DNA from: Streptomyces sp. R41
Lineage (GTDB): Bacteria; Actinomycetota; Actinomycetes; Streptomycetales; Streptomycetaceae
DNA: 64,000 nt
Assembly (NCBI RefSeq): GCF_041053055.1
Contig: NZ_CP163443.1
Location: 6,803,001 to 6,867,000, forward strand
Direction of reading: 5' to 3'
Positions 1 to 8,658 of this stretch are shown here, piece after piece. Made by a program: the position numbers and the translations under genes. The stretch's first letter is position 1, and each line of letters starts with the position of its first letter. The notes under the pieces are model-generated. The model had not been told where the DNA came from, did not search any database, and saw only the letters and a list, made by a program, of their open reading frames with translations.

Positions 1-40
1 CCCTGGGGCCCAGGCGTCGCCGTGGTCGTTTCGGGTCGGG

Positions 41-637
41 CTATCCAGTCGGCCGAGACGGGCGGGCGGGTGGGAAAGCTCGCCGCGAGGCGGCGGCCTG
101 GGCCCTGCGCTGGGCGGCCCGGCGGCTCATGAGCGCGACCTTCCGGACGGTCACGATCAGCCCCGCGACCAGCGTCCCCCCGTACAGCCACCCCGCCTGC
201 GTGGCGAGCGCGGTGAAAAGCCCCATGAGACGGCCCGCGATCCCCCCGCTGTGGTCGGCGACCGCCAGCAGCCCGAAGGCGAACGCGATCGGTACGACGA
301 CGGGCGCGGTCACGAGGTCCCCCCGCCGCACCCACACCGCGGTCAGCGCACACACCGGCAGGAACAGCACCCCGTACACCACCAGCGACGCCCCGAACAG
401 CAACTGGTCGAGGGAGCCGAGCGCGAACATCGACGCACCGCAGAACAACCCACTGCCCAGCCCGGTGAGCCGGGGGTTCGGCATCCGCCGCGCCGCCTGG
501 ACCAGCGGCGGCGCGGACCGCCGTGCCACCGGGGCGCCCCGCCGGACATCGAAGTCCGCGCCGCGCCCGCCCTGCGCGGGAACGGGCATGCCGCGTCGAG
601 GTCTGGGCCGAGGGGGCCGCGTCCTGTGTTGCTCCAC
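41..637 (-). CDS. DUF6542-type integral membrane protein
   Basis: 198-residue protein of unknown function. The first 50 residues are Arg/Pro-rich and probably cytoplasmic. Hydrophobic segments lie near residues 59-80, 85-105, 110-126 and 150-167, followed by a basic, Ala/Arg-rich C-terminal tail, so the protein probably sits in the membrane with about four helices. It resembles the DUF6542 proteins that are usual beside ychF in Streptomyces (from memory). The start is GTG with no clear Shine-Dalgarno, so a start at Met17 is possible. It is transcribed divergently from ychF across about 175 bp. No catalytic motif is visible. Confidence 0.75.
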   Translation of the reverse strand: MEQHRTRPPRPRPRRGMPVPAQGGRGADFDVRRGAPVARRSAPPLVQAARRMPNPRLTGLGSGLFCGASMFALGSLDQLLFGASLVVYGVLFLPVCALTAVWVRRGDLVTAPVVVPIAFAFGLLAVADHSGGIAGRLMGLFTALATQAGWLYGGTLVAGLIVTVRKVALMSRRAAQRRAQAAASRRAFPPARPSRPTG

Positions 638-812
638 TGGACAAACTTAGGTCGGTTTATGTGTGGAATAGCCCTTCAGACACGCCGATGGGCGGACCTT
701 GGCCATGCGTTCGAAACGTCGCCGGTGCGGGCTCTGCCACGCCGTAGACTGGTGGATCGGCCCGCGCTCTCAGAGGGCCCTTCGCCCATCCTCACGTACG
801 GGAAGTCGCAAC

Positions 813-1901
<1,089 letters not shown>

Positions 1902-2232
1902 CGGCTGACATATCGCTACGGCGCTGATCTGGCTGACATGCAGGTCAGAAAGGGTCCGACTCCTCGGAGTCGGGCCCTTGGTTTTTTCCCGCGCCGATGG
2001 TGCTGGGACGGCTGACCCCTCGTCACCTGTCACTGAGCATCGCCTGACCACCAGGCTCCGTGGTGCCCGGGAGTTCCTCGGCGAGGGGTAGGAGAAGTCT
2101 GGGCTCCTCCCTGGCGGGCACCGTGATGCTGGCCTTGGCCCCTGCTTGGCACGACCAGCCCGGTGCCGCACGGCCGGAAGAACGTCAGGTCCACGACTCG
2201 TGACCGTGAGCGACAGCTGGCAAAGGCGCCAC
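1902..2232. other. Non-coding stretch between ychF and the AAA ATPase
   Basis: Apart from the terminator no gene is seen. The 12-mer GTGCTGGGACGG near 2000-2010 occurs again at 3857-3868, on the other side of the ATPase gene. It may mark the edges of the inserted segment discussed in the findings. Confidence 0.4.
1951..1987 (+). terminator. Rho-independent terminator of ychF
   Basis: A 12-bp stem (AGGGTCCGACTC pairing with GAGTCGGGCCCT, one G-T pair) has a CTCG loop and is followed by a run of six T. It lies 50 bp after the ychF stop. Confidence 0.85.
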
Positions 2233-2265
2233 ACTAACGTCAATGTTGCTAACATTGACGTTAGT
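2233..2265. promoter_or_regulatory. Perfect 15-bp inverted repeat (3-bp centre) before the ATPase gene
   Basis: ACTAACGTCAATGTT, a GCT centre, then the exact reverse complement, ending 23 bp before the ATPase start and 10 bp before its GGAGG ribosome site. It is AT-rich against a GC-rich background. The sequence fits an operator for a dimeric repressor or an RNA hairpin over the leader. No regulator gene lies next to it, so the ATPase itself or a distant protein would have to act here. Confidence 0.6.
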
Positions 2266-2288
2266 ACCGCGGGTGGAGGTCGGTAGGC

Positions 2289-3707
2289 ATGGTGGCCTTC
2301 GTAGGCCGTCGGCAGGAGCTGGCGACGCTGGAGCGAGAGCTGCAGAAGGTGGCGGCAGGGGTTGGCGGGGAGCGGCCCGGTCGGTGCGTGATGTTGCGTG
2401 GGCGGCGCCGGGTGGGCAAGTCGCGACTGGTCGAGCGGTTTGCGGAGCGCTCCGGAGCGCCCTTCTTGTTCTACGCGGCGACCGGCGCGTCCCCCAGGGA
2501 TGATCTGGCACGGCTGGCCCGGGACGCCCAAGCATCGACGCTGCCGTTGGCGGGGCTGGTGGCCGCCGCGCGGCCGGAGAGCTGGGATGCCGCGTTCGAC
2601 GTGCTGGCCGCGGCGCTGCCCGCCGACCGGGCGAGCGTGCTGGTCATCGACGAAGTGCCGTACCTGATGGATACCGATGGCGCCTTTGAGGGGATGCTGC
2701 AGCGGGCCTGGGATCGGGTGCTGGAAACCAAGCCAGTGCTGCTGGTCCTCATCGGCTCCGATCTGTCGATGATGGAGGCACTGAACAGCTACGGACGACC
2801 CTTCCATCAGCGCGGCCGGGAGATGGTGCTGGGACCGCTCAATCCCGCCGAGGTGGGGCAGATGCTCGGGCTGGATCCGGCGGAAGCCTTCGACGCCGCG
2901 CTGGTCACCGGCGGGTTGCCGCTGATCTGCGCGGAGTGGCCGCGGGGCGCGGGGCTTTGGGACTTCCTGGGCGAGGCGCTGAGTGACCCGGTCTCGGCCC
3001 TGCTGGTGTCGGCCGAGCGCTCGCTGGCTGCCGAGTTCCCTCCGCAGGCTCAGGCGCGTACGGTGCTGGCGGCCATCGGCAGTGGCGAGCGAACCTTTAC
3101 CAACATCGCCCGTGCGGCCGGCGGAATCGGGGCCACGCCCCTGCAGCGAGCGCTGGAGTTGCTCACGGACAAGCGGATCGTCGCCGCGGAACTGCCCGTA
3201 TCGCTGCGTCCGTCGAAGGATCGCCGCTACCGAGTGACAGATCCCTACCTGCGGTTTTGGCTGCACCTGCTCGGCCCGTCCATGGAGGAGATCGAGCGAG
3301 GGCGCGGTGATCTGACGTTGGCGCGGATCCGGGAGAGCTGGACCAGCTGGCGTGGCCGAGCCGTCGAGCCCCTTGTCCGCGAGGCCCTGGCGCGGATACT
3401 GCCCGATGACGGGCTGCCCGCGGCCCCCGCAGTGGGCGGCTACTGGACCCGCACCAACGATGTCGAAATCGACATCGTCGGGGCGGACCGCGCCCCTATT
3501 GCCAAGGAGCTGCTCTTCGTCGGTTCCATCAAGTGGTTGGAGCAATCCCCCTTCGACCGGCATGACCTGGCAGCTCTCCACCGACACCGGGCCGCCCTCA
3601 CCGGCGAACCCGTTCCAGTCATGGCGGTCTCGCGCAGCGGAGTCGACTGCCCGGGCCTCGACGCCACCTACGGCCCCGGCGATTTGCTGACCGCCTGGCC
3701 GCTGTGA
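2289..3707 (+). CDS. AAA ATPase with DUF234-like C-terminal nuclease-type domain
   Basis: 472 residues. The N-terminal STAND/AAA-type ATPase carries FVGRRQELATLERE at residues 4-17, a Walker A GRRRVGKS at 38-45 and a Walker B VLVIDEVPYL near 117-126. A middle winged-helix-like part (about 255-315, ERTFTNIARAAGG) is followed by a C-terminal segment like DUF234, with YWTRTNDVEIDIVG and then ELLFVGSIKW, which resembles a PD-(D/E)XK fold in which the usual catalytic Glu is replaced (GSIKW for ECKW). Such proteins are common in archaea and actinobacteria but have no settled function. GGAGG lies 9 bases before the ATG. The gene stands alone between two copies of the ychF end, which suggests acquisition by recombination. 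Confidence 0.8.
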   Translation: MVAFVGRRQELATLERELQKVAAGVGGERPGRCVMLRGRRRVGKSRLVERFAERSGAPFLFYAATGASPRDDLARLARDAQASTLPLAGLVAAARPESWDAAFDVLAAALPADRASVLVIDEVPYLMDTDGAFEGMLQRAWDRVLETKPVLLVLIGSDLSMMEALNSYGRPFHQRGREMVLGPLNPAEVGQMLGLDPAEAFDAALVTGGLPLICAEWPRGAGLWDFLGEALSDPVSALLVSAERSLAAEFPPQAQARTVLAAIGSGERTFTNIARAAGGIGATPLQRALELLTDKRIVAAELPVSLRPSKDRRYRVTDPYLRFWLHLLGPSMEEIERGRGDLTLARIRESWTSWRGRAVEPLVREALARILPDDGLPAAPAVGGYWTRTNDVEIDIVGADRAPIAKELLFVGSIKWLEQSPFDRHDLAALHRHRAALTGEPVPVMAVSRSGVDCPGLDATYGPGDLLTAWPL

Positions 3708-3907
3708 GTAGCGGATGGCAGGCGCGGCACGGGAGTTGGGGAGCGCGGTCAGGCCGAACAGACGTCGCGGAGAAGTCCCTCGAACCTCGGCCCCCTGCCT
3801 ACCGCTGTTGTGTAGCGCTGGCGGTCCCGAGCCTCTCGTGTTTTGTCGCGAATCCCGTGCTGGGACGGTGCTGGGATGACTCCGCGTTTCCGCAGGTCAG
3901 ACCAGTT
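3708..3907. other. Non-coding stretch after the ATPase gene
   Basis: No gene is visible. It holds GTGCTGGGACGG at 3857-3868, shared with the segment just after ychF, and leads into the duplicated ychF tail. Confidence 0.35.
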
Positions 3908-3933
3908 GTGGTGGAGTTCCGGTTCAACGTCTG
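3908..3933 (+). pseudogene. Remnant of a second ychF 3' end
   Basis: The codons for VVEFRFNV plus a stop (TGA) repeat the last codons of ychF (1875-1901). The 23-base match 3908-3930 versus 1875-1897 has only two differences, both synonymous. No other ychF sequence precedes it. The terminator just after it is built like the one after ychF. It looks like the displaced original gene end left after insertion of foreign DNA. Confidence 0.65.
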
Positions 3934-3948
3934 ACGCACTGCAGACGT

Positions 3949-3978
3949 GGGCCGAGTCCTTCGGGACTCGGCCCTTTC
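3949..3978. terminator. Terminator with TTCG tetraloop after the ychF remnant
   Basis: An 11-bp perfect stem (GGGCCGAGTCC with GGACTCGGCCC) around TTCG, followed by TTT. It lies 16 bp after the remnant's stop codon. It probably was the original ychF terminator and may also serve the convergent SRPBCC gene. Confidence 0.75.
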
Positions 3979-4010
3979 GTATGCCCGAGCTCTGCGCGAC
4001 TGTCCGAGCT

Positions 4011-4460
4011 CTACGCGACGCTGCTCTCCAGCAGTTCCTTGAGCTTCTGCTCGTCCCTCAGTATCTCCTTGCGTGCATTCGGACGGACGACCAGCGGCAC
4101 CAGCAGCTTGCCCATGCCGTGGCCCTCGAAGTCGAGGTCGATCGTCAGACGGGACCGCTCGCCGTCGCCGAGCGGCTCGATCGTGCCCTGGACCTCACCG
4201 CGCACGGGCCCGTCGACGCCTCGCATGTGCCAGCCGCGCGGAGGGTCGATGTCGGTGACTTCCATGGTCATCGGAAACTCCCGGCTGCCGACGCGCCGGG
4301 TCACGACCACGCGGGATCCCACGCTCAGCGGAAGCTCGCCGAGCGGCCGCACGGATACGACGCTCTCCTGCCACTCCATCAGGTGGGAGGGGTCGGTCAC
4401 ATAGGAGTAGATGTCCTCGGGTCGGCGAGAGATGTCTACGCTCTCCTTGATAGCGGACAT
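4011..4460 (-). CDS. SRPBCC/polyketide-cyclase-like lipid-binding fold protein
   Basis: 149 residues. The pattern is that of the SRPBCC (START-like) superfamily: an N-terminal strand ESVDISRRPEDIYSYVTDP, W near 29, alternating strands such as PMTMEVTDIDPPRGW, and a long C-terminal helix that ends the protein. Members bind hydrophobic ligands or act as cyclases or stress proteins; the ligand here cannot be told. AAGGAGG sits 8 bases before the ATG at 4460. The upstream in-frame ATG at 4478 overlaps this ribosome site, so I used 4460. It is divergent from the SNF2 helicase gene with about 110 bp between. Confidence 0.8.
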   Translation of the reverse strand: MSAIKESVDISRRPEDIYSYVTDPSHLMEWQESVVSVRPLGELPLSVGSRVVVTRRVGSREFPMTMEVTDIDPPRGWHMRGVDGPVRGEVQGTIEPLGDGERSRLTIDLDFEGHGMGKLLVPLVVRPNARKEILRDEQKLKELLESSVA

Positions 4461-4570
4461 GTCGTCCGCCTCCTTCATTGGCTTCTGTCACCCATGATCC
4501 CACCGCCCTCGACTGTCAGTGCCGCGTGGAAGGATGCGCGCATCGGTGCGGACGGCACATGAGGGGTGTC

Positions 4571-6904
4571 ATGGCGGGTGTCGAGGAGGCGGTGGGCGGA
4601 CCGGCCCGGGTCGGCGGTCCCGGCGGGGAGGAACCGCCCGTCGGACGGAAAGCGCGTGCCCTGCTCGCGGAAGCCGCGCGGCTGCACGAGGCCGCACAAA
4701 CCGTGCTCGCCGATCACACCCGCGCCCTGGAAGCCGTGCGTGCGGCACTGGCGCCGCTCCAGGCCGAACTCGTCGCCAAGGAGCTGGAGTCGATCCCCGT
4801 CTCACGGCTGAAGGACGTCACCGAGGGGCGGCTGCGCCTCGGGGCCGTCGAGGCGGCCGGGCTCGCCTCGGTGCGCGCGGTGTACGAGGCGAGTCGCTAC
4901 GAGCTGCGACAGATCCCGGGGGTCGGTGCCCAGACCGCCGACCAGGCGCTTGCCGCCGCGCGCCAGATCGCCAGGGCGGTCGAGGACACGGTCTCCGTAC
5001 GCATAGACGTGGACAGTCCTGAGCCCCGCACCACGGCCCTGGTCGTCGCGCTGCGCAGGCTCGTCGAGGCGGGACCCGAGCTGCGGCGCGCGGTGGATGC
5101 CGCCCAGCGGCTCGACGAGCGGCTCGGCGCGCTGCTGCCCGACGCCCGTCCTGCCGCCGGATGGCTGCGGCTGGCGTTCACGGGGCGGCGCCGGCGGCGG
5201 AGCGCGTTCGCGGCCGTCGCCGGGATCCGCGAGCTGACGGCCGACGCCGCCGCCCGGGACGTACGACTGCTGCTCGCGCAGGCGGCCACGGACCTGCTGC
5301 GGGAACCGGCCTCCGACATCGAGGCCTGGGTCGACTTCGAGCTGCGCTCCACGGAGTACTACAGCCAGCTCGCCGAGATCTCCGATCACCCCGCGGACGT
5401 CGAGGCCGCCGAGGGCTTTCTGCCGTCGGAGGTCGCCGAGCGTGTTCACGGGCAGTCGCTCGACGACACCCATCGCCGGGTCTCGCTGCGCGGCTACCAG
5501 TCCTTCGGCGCCCGGTTCGCGCTGGCCCAGCGCCGGGTCGTGCTCGGCGACGAGATGGGGCTCGGCAAGACCGTCCAGGCCATCGCGGTGCTCGCCCATC
5601 TCGCGGGGGAGGGGCACAGCCACTTCCTGGTGGTGTGCCCGGCCAGCGTGCTGATCAACTGGACTCGCGAAATCCGCGCGCGCAGCACCCTGCGGGCCCT
5701 GCCGGTGCACGGCGCCGACCGGCAGGACGCGTACGCCGAGTGGCGGGAGCGCGGCGGCGTCGCGATCACCACGTACGACGTGCTGCACAGCCTGCCCACG
5801 CCGAACGGCCTGCCTACGCCAAGGAACGGAAACGGCCTGCCCACGCCGAACGGAAGGAACGGCCCGACGCTGCCCAGCGGCGCGAAGCCGCGGACCTCCC
5901 ACGGCGCGGCGGCGCCCGGGATGCTCGTCGTCGACGAAGCCCACTACGTGAAGAATCCGGACGCCCGCCGCTCCAAGGCCGTCGCGGCCTGGACCGACCG
6001 CTGCGACCGCGTCCTTTTCCTCACGGGTACGCCGATGGAGAACCGTGTCGAGGAGTTCCGCAGCCTCGTCCGCTACCTCCGCCCCGAGCTGCTGCCGGAG
6101 ATCCGGAACAGCAGCGCGGCCGCCGGTCCGCACGCCTTCCGTAAATCCGTCGCCCCGGCCTATCTGCGCCGCAACCAGCGGGACGTCCTCACCGAACTGC
6201 CCGCGCTGCTCCAGGTCGACGAGTGGGAGGAGTTCAGCGCGGCCGACCATGAGGCCTACCGGAAGGCGGTCGAGGCCGGGAACTTCATGGCGATGCGCAG
6301 GGCCGCGTACGCCGACGCGGAGAAGTCCGCCAAACTCCAGCGGCTGAGCGAGCTGGTGTCCGAGGCGGCGGTGAACGGGCTGAAGGTGGTCGTGTTCTCG
6401 TACTTCCGCGATGTGCTCGCCACGGTCCGGGAGACCTTGGACGCCGTTGTCCGGCAAACCCCGGGCAAGGGTGTGTTCGGGCCGATATCGGGGAGCGTGC
6501 CCGCCGCTCACCGCCAGCGTCTCGTCGACGAGTTCGCGGCGGCCGACGGGCACGCGGTGCTGCTCTGCCAGATCGAGGTCGGCGGCGTCGGCCTCAATCT
6601 GCAGGCGGCGTCGGTGGTCGTCCTCTGCGAGCCTCAGGTCAAACCGACCCTGGAGCACCAGGCCGTGGCCCGTGCCCACCGCATGGGCCAGGTCCGTCCG
6701 GTCCAGGTGCACCGCCTCCTCGCCACCGACAGCGTGGACGACCGCCTCCTGCGCATTTTGCGGAACAAGGATCGGCTCTTCGACGCCTACGCCCGCCGAA
6801 GCGACATGGCGGAGGCGAGTCCGGACGCGGTCGACGTCTCGGACGACGGGCTCGCCCGCCGCATCGTCGAGGAGGAGCAGCGACGGCTGGCCGCACAGGG
6901 CTGA
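4571..6904 (+). CDS. SNF2-family DEAH helicase/ATPase
   Basis: 777 residues. A helix-hairpin-helix-like segment (about 107-130, LRQIPGVGAQTADQALAAAR) precedes the SNF2 core: motif I GDEMGLGKT (about 326), motif II DEAH (about 453), motif III LTGTPMENR (about 483). The helicase C domain has GGVGLNLQAA (about 671) and motif VI QAVARAHRMGQ (about 697). Such proteins remodel protein-DNA complexes with ATP. Between motifs Ia and II lies an unusual insert (about 408-436) with three LPTP repeats. I chose ATG 4571, which has GAGGGG just upstream; earlier in-frame starts at 4559 and 4478 lack a ribosome site. No partner gene is adjacent that would mark it as part of a known defence system. Confidence 0.9.
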   Translation: MAGVEEAVGGPARVGGPGGEEPPVGRKARALLAEAARLHEAAQTVLADHTRALEAVRAALAPLQAELVAKELESIPVSRLKDVTEGRLRLGAVEAAGLASVRAVYEASRYELRQIPGVGAQTADQALAAARQIARAVEDTVSVRIDVDSPEPRTTALVVALRRLVEAGPELRRAVDAAQRLDERLGALLPDARPAAGWLRLAFTGRRRRRSAFAAVAGIRELTADAAARDVRLLLAQAATDLLREPASDIEAWVDFELRSTEYYSQLAEISDHPADVEAAEGFLPSEVAERVHGQSLDDTHRRVSLRGYQSFGARFALAQRRVVLGDEMGLGKTVQAIAVLAHLAGEGHSHFLVVCPASVLINWTREIRARSTLRALPVHGADRQDAYAEWRERGGVAITTYDVLHSLPTPNGLPTPRNGNGLPTPNGRNGPTLPSGAKPRTSHGAAAPGMLVVDEAHYVKNPDARRSKAVAAWTDRCDRVLFLTGTPMENRVEEFRSLVRYLRPELLPEIRNSSAAAGPHAFRKSVAPAYLRRNQRDVLTELPALLQVDEWEEFSAADHEAYRKAVEAGNFMAMRRAAYADAEKSAKLQRLSELVSEAAVNGLKVVVFSYFRDVLATVRETLDAVVRQTPGKGVFGPISGSVPAAHRQRLVDEFAAADGHAVLLCQIEVGGVGLNLQAASVVVLCEPQVKPTLEHQAVARAHRMGQVRPVQVHRLLATDSVDDRLLRILRNKDRLFDAYARRSDMAEASPDAVDVSDDGLARRIVEEEQRRLAAQG

Positions 6905-6911
6905 GGGCGGG

Positions 6912-7895
6912 TCAGATCCCGTGCACCCACGCCACGGTGAACGGCGTCTCGGGAGTGCCCGGCCCCATCGGCCCGCCCTTGTCGAACTGCGAGCGGACGA
7001 CGAGGGTGCGGCCGTGCCGGCGAACGAGCGTCGTCGGGATCTGGAGCGCGGTGTCGGTGACGCTCCGCTCCAGACGGGCCGCGGTTCCGTCGGCCGACAG
7101 GCGCCAACGGGTAATGGTGTTGGTCCTGTTGAGGGCGGCCCACAGGGTGCCGCCGACGAGCTCCAGACCGTCGCCGTTCACCAAGTCGCCGCCGGACAGC
7201 GCTACTTGGCGGACGTCACCGGTGGCGAGATCCACCCGGTAGAGGGCGCCCGCGGTCATGTCGACGGTGAGCAGACAGCCGTCCCCCGCGACGATCCCGT
7301 TCAGGGTGTAGGTGCCGGACGGGTGCGGGGCGACGACGCCGCTGAGGTCGTAGGCGGTGGTGAGCGTGGAGCGGCCGCCCTGCGCGGCCACCCGCGCCGG
7401 CTCGGCCGATGCCACCCGGTAGATGACCTCCCGCACGCTGTCGGTCAGATACGCGCTGCCGTCCGCGGTGATCGCCAGATCGTTGACGAAGCGCGGCGCG
7501 TCGCCGGGTACGTCGAAGCGGGCCAGTAGGGCACGGGTGCGCAGGTCGTAGACGTCGACCCCGGACGTCGAGTCGGTCACCCAGAGGCGGCCCGCCCGGT
7601 CGACCTTCAGGCCGTTGGCGGTGTTCCGGCCGTCCGTGCCCGCGGGCAGGAAGACCTCGGCCGTGCGCCGGCCGGGCGTCGCCCGGTAGACGGCGCCGGT
7701 GGTGTACGAGCCCACGTACAGGTCGCCCGTACGCGGGTCCGCCGCGATGCCCTCGGGGTAGGCGCGGTCGCCGGGCAGCTCGTAGGCGGTGGAGATACGG
7801 GGTGCGGCCGTCGCGGGCGGTGCGCCCACGGCGGTCGCCGCCACCGTCAGGGCGGCGGCGGTCAGGAAGGTGCGGCGCTGGATCGAACGGGACAC
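6912..7895 (-). CDS. Secreted SMP-30/gluconolactonase-like beta-propeller protein
   Basis: 327 residues. The N-terminus RSIQRRTFLTAAALTVAA followed by an Ala-rich stretch ending PPATAAP is a twin-arginine-like signal peptide. The mature part shows propeller blades with repeated motifs: YPEGIAADPRTGDLYVGSYT, NGLKVDRAGRLWVTDS, VNDLAITADGSAYLTDS and LNGIVAGDGCLLTVDM, matching the SMP-30/gluconolactonase/LRE fold. Substrate is unknown. I chose GTG at 7895 because GAGAGG lies about 7 bases before it; the frame is open to 7940. It is divergent from a MarR regulator with a shared palindromic site between, so repression by that MarR is likely. Confidence 0.8.
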   Translation of the reverse strand: MSRSIQRRTFLTAAALTVAATAVGAPPATAAPRISTAYELPGDRAYPEGIAADPRTGDLYVGSYTTGAVYRATPGRRTAEVFLPAGTDGRNTANGLKVDRAGRLWVTDSTSGVDVYDLRTRALLARFDVPGDAPRFVNDLAITADGSAYLTDSVREVIYRVASAEPARVAAQGGRSTLTTAYDLSGVVAPHPSGTYTLNGIVAGDGCLLTVDMTAGALYRVDLATGDVRQVALSGGDLVNGDGLELVGGTLWAALNRTNTITRWRLSADGTAARLERSVTDTALQIPTTLVRRHGRTLVVRSQFDKGGPMGPGTPETPFTVAWVHGI

Positions 7896-7956
7896 GGCGG
7901 TGCCTCTCGGTCGGCTTCTCGAATTCCTGAGGAAGGGCAACGAGTACGAATCTAAG

Positions 7957-7968
7957 TTAGAGCTCTAA
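7957..7968. promoter_or_regulatory. Palindromic site TTAGAGCTCTAA between SMP-30 and marR genes
   Basis: A perfect 12-bp palindrome, AT-rich at both ends, in the 149-bp divergent intergenic region. TTAG/CTAA half-sites are typical of MarR/SlyA operators. I infer that the adjacent MarR protein binds here to control both genes. Confidence 0.6.
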
Positions 7969-8044
7969 TCATCGTCAATGTAATTATGGTTGTGTGGGAG
8001 CTCATGGTCGTATCGCCCATACCGTGCGCCGCTACCATGCGGAG

Positions 8045-8491
8045 ATGACGTCCATGCCCGTGTCCGAGCGCCTCGGCTCCCATCTCAAGCGGGCCGAACA
8101 GGCTCTCAACGCGACCAAGGCCGCGGTCCTCAAACCGGCGGGCGTGACCGTCGCCCAGTACTCCGCGCTGCTCCACCTCAGTACGAACCCCGGCATCTCG
8201 GCCGCCGCACTGGCCCGCCTCTGCGTGGTCACGCCCCCGACCATGAACACGGTCCTCAAGAACCTTCAGGACCGCGGCCTCATCGAGCGCACCCCGCACG
8301 CGTGGCACAAGAACGTCCTGGAGACCCGGCTCACCGACGAGGGCCGCGCCGTCATGACCGATGCGGACGCCCGGGCGGTACGGGTCGAGCGCGCCCTGGC
8401 CGCCGGGTTCACGGACGAGGAGCGCGACGCCTTGGTCGGGCTGCTGGGCCGGTGCGTCGCACTCCTCGAAAAGGAACGGCCTCAGGCCTGA
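8045..8491 (+). CDS. MarR-family transcriptional regulator
   Basis: 148 residues with the usual MarR winged-helix plan: a dimerisation helix (SERLGSHLKRAEQALNATK), the HTH region with TVAQYSALLHLS and ISAAALARLCVVTPPTMNTV, and a wing (DRGLIERTPHAWHKNVLETR) followed by a C-terminal helix. GGAG lies immediately upstream of ATG 8045; further in-frame starts exist at 7994 (no ribosome site) and 8054. It most likely represses itself and the divergent SMP-30 gene through the palindrome between them. No conserved Cys that would suggest redox sensing was seen. Confidence 0.88.
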   Translation: MTSMPVSERLGSHLKRAEQALNATKAAVLKPAGVTVAQYSALLHLSTNPGISAAALARLCVVTPPTMNTVLKNLQDRGLIERTPHAWHKNVLETRLTDEGRAVMTDADARAVRVERALAAGFTDEERDALVGLLGRCVALLEKERPQA

Positions 8492-8552
8492 TCGGCGCCA
8501 CGGTACGGAGCACGCCGGCAGGCCGGGTGGGGAGTGTTGCTGCGCGCCCCCA

Positions 8553-8657
8553 GGCCCCCTAAAAGATCGGGTCTGGGGCGGAGCCCCAGGGGCGATGGGG
8601 CCCCGGCTCGAGCGAAGCCGAGAGTGGGGGAGGGCAGGGGCGGAGGGGGCGAAAAGC
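8553..8657. repeat. Interspersed Streptomyces palindromic repeat, copy A
   Basis: Contains the core GCTCGAGCGAAGCCGAGAG flanked by C-runs and G-runs that can pair, plus GGGTCTGGGGCGGAGCCCC. It lies between the convergent ends of marR and the PLP enzyme gene. The core recurs near 19,672 and 31,460. Confidence 0.7.
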
Positions 8658-8658
8658 T

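Noticed and set aside
4571..6904. SNF2 helicase as part of a known phage-defence island
   Set aside because: No nuclease, methylase, PLD or other typical defence partner is adjacent; only an SRPBCC gene and metabolic genes flank it.
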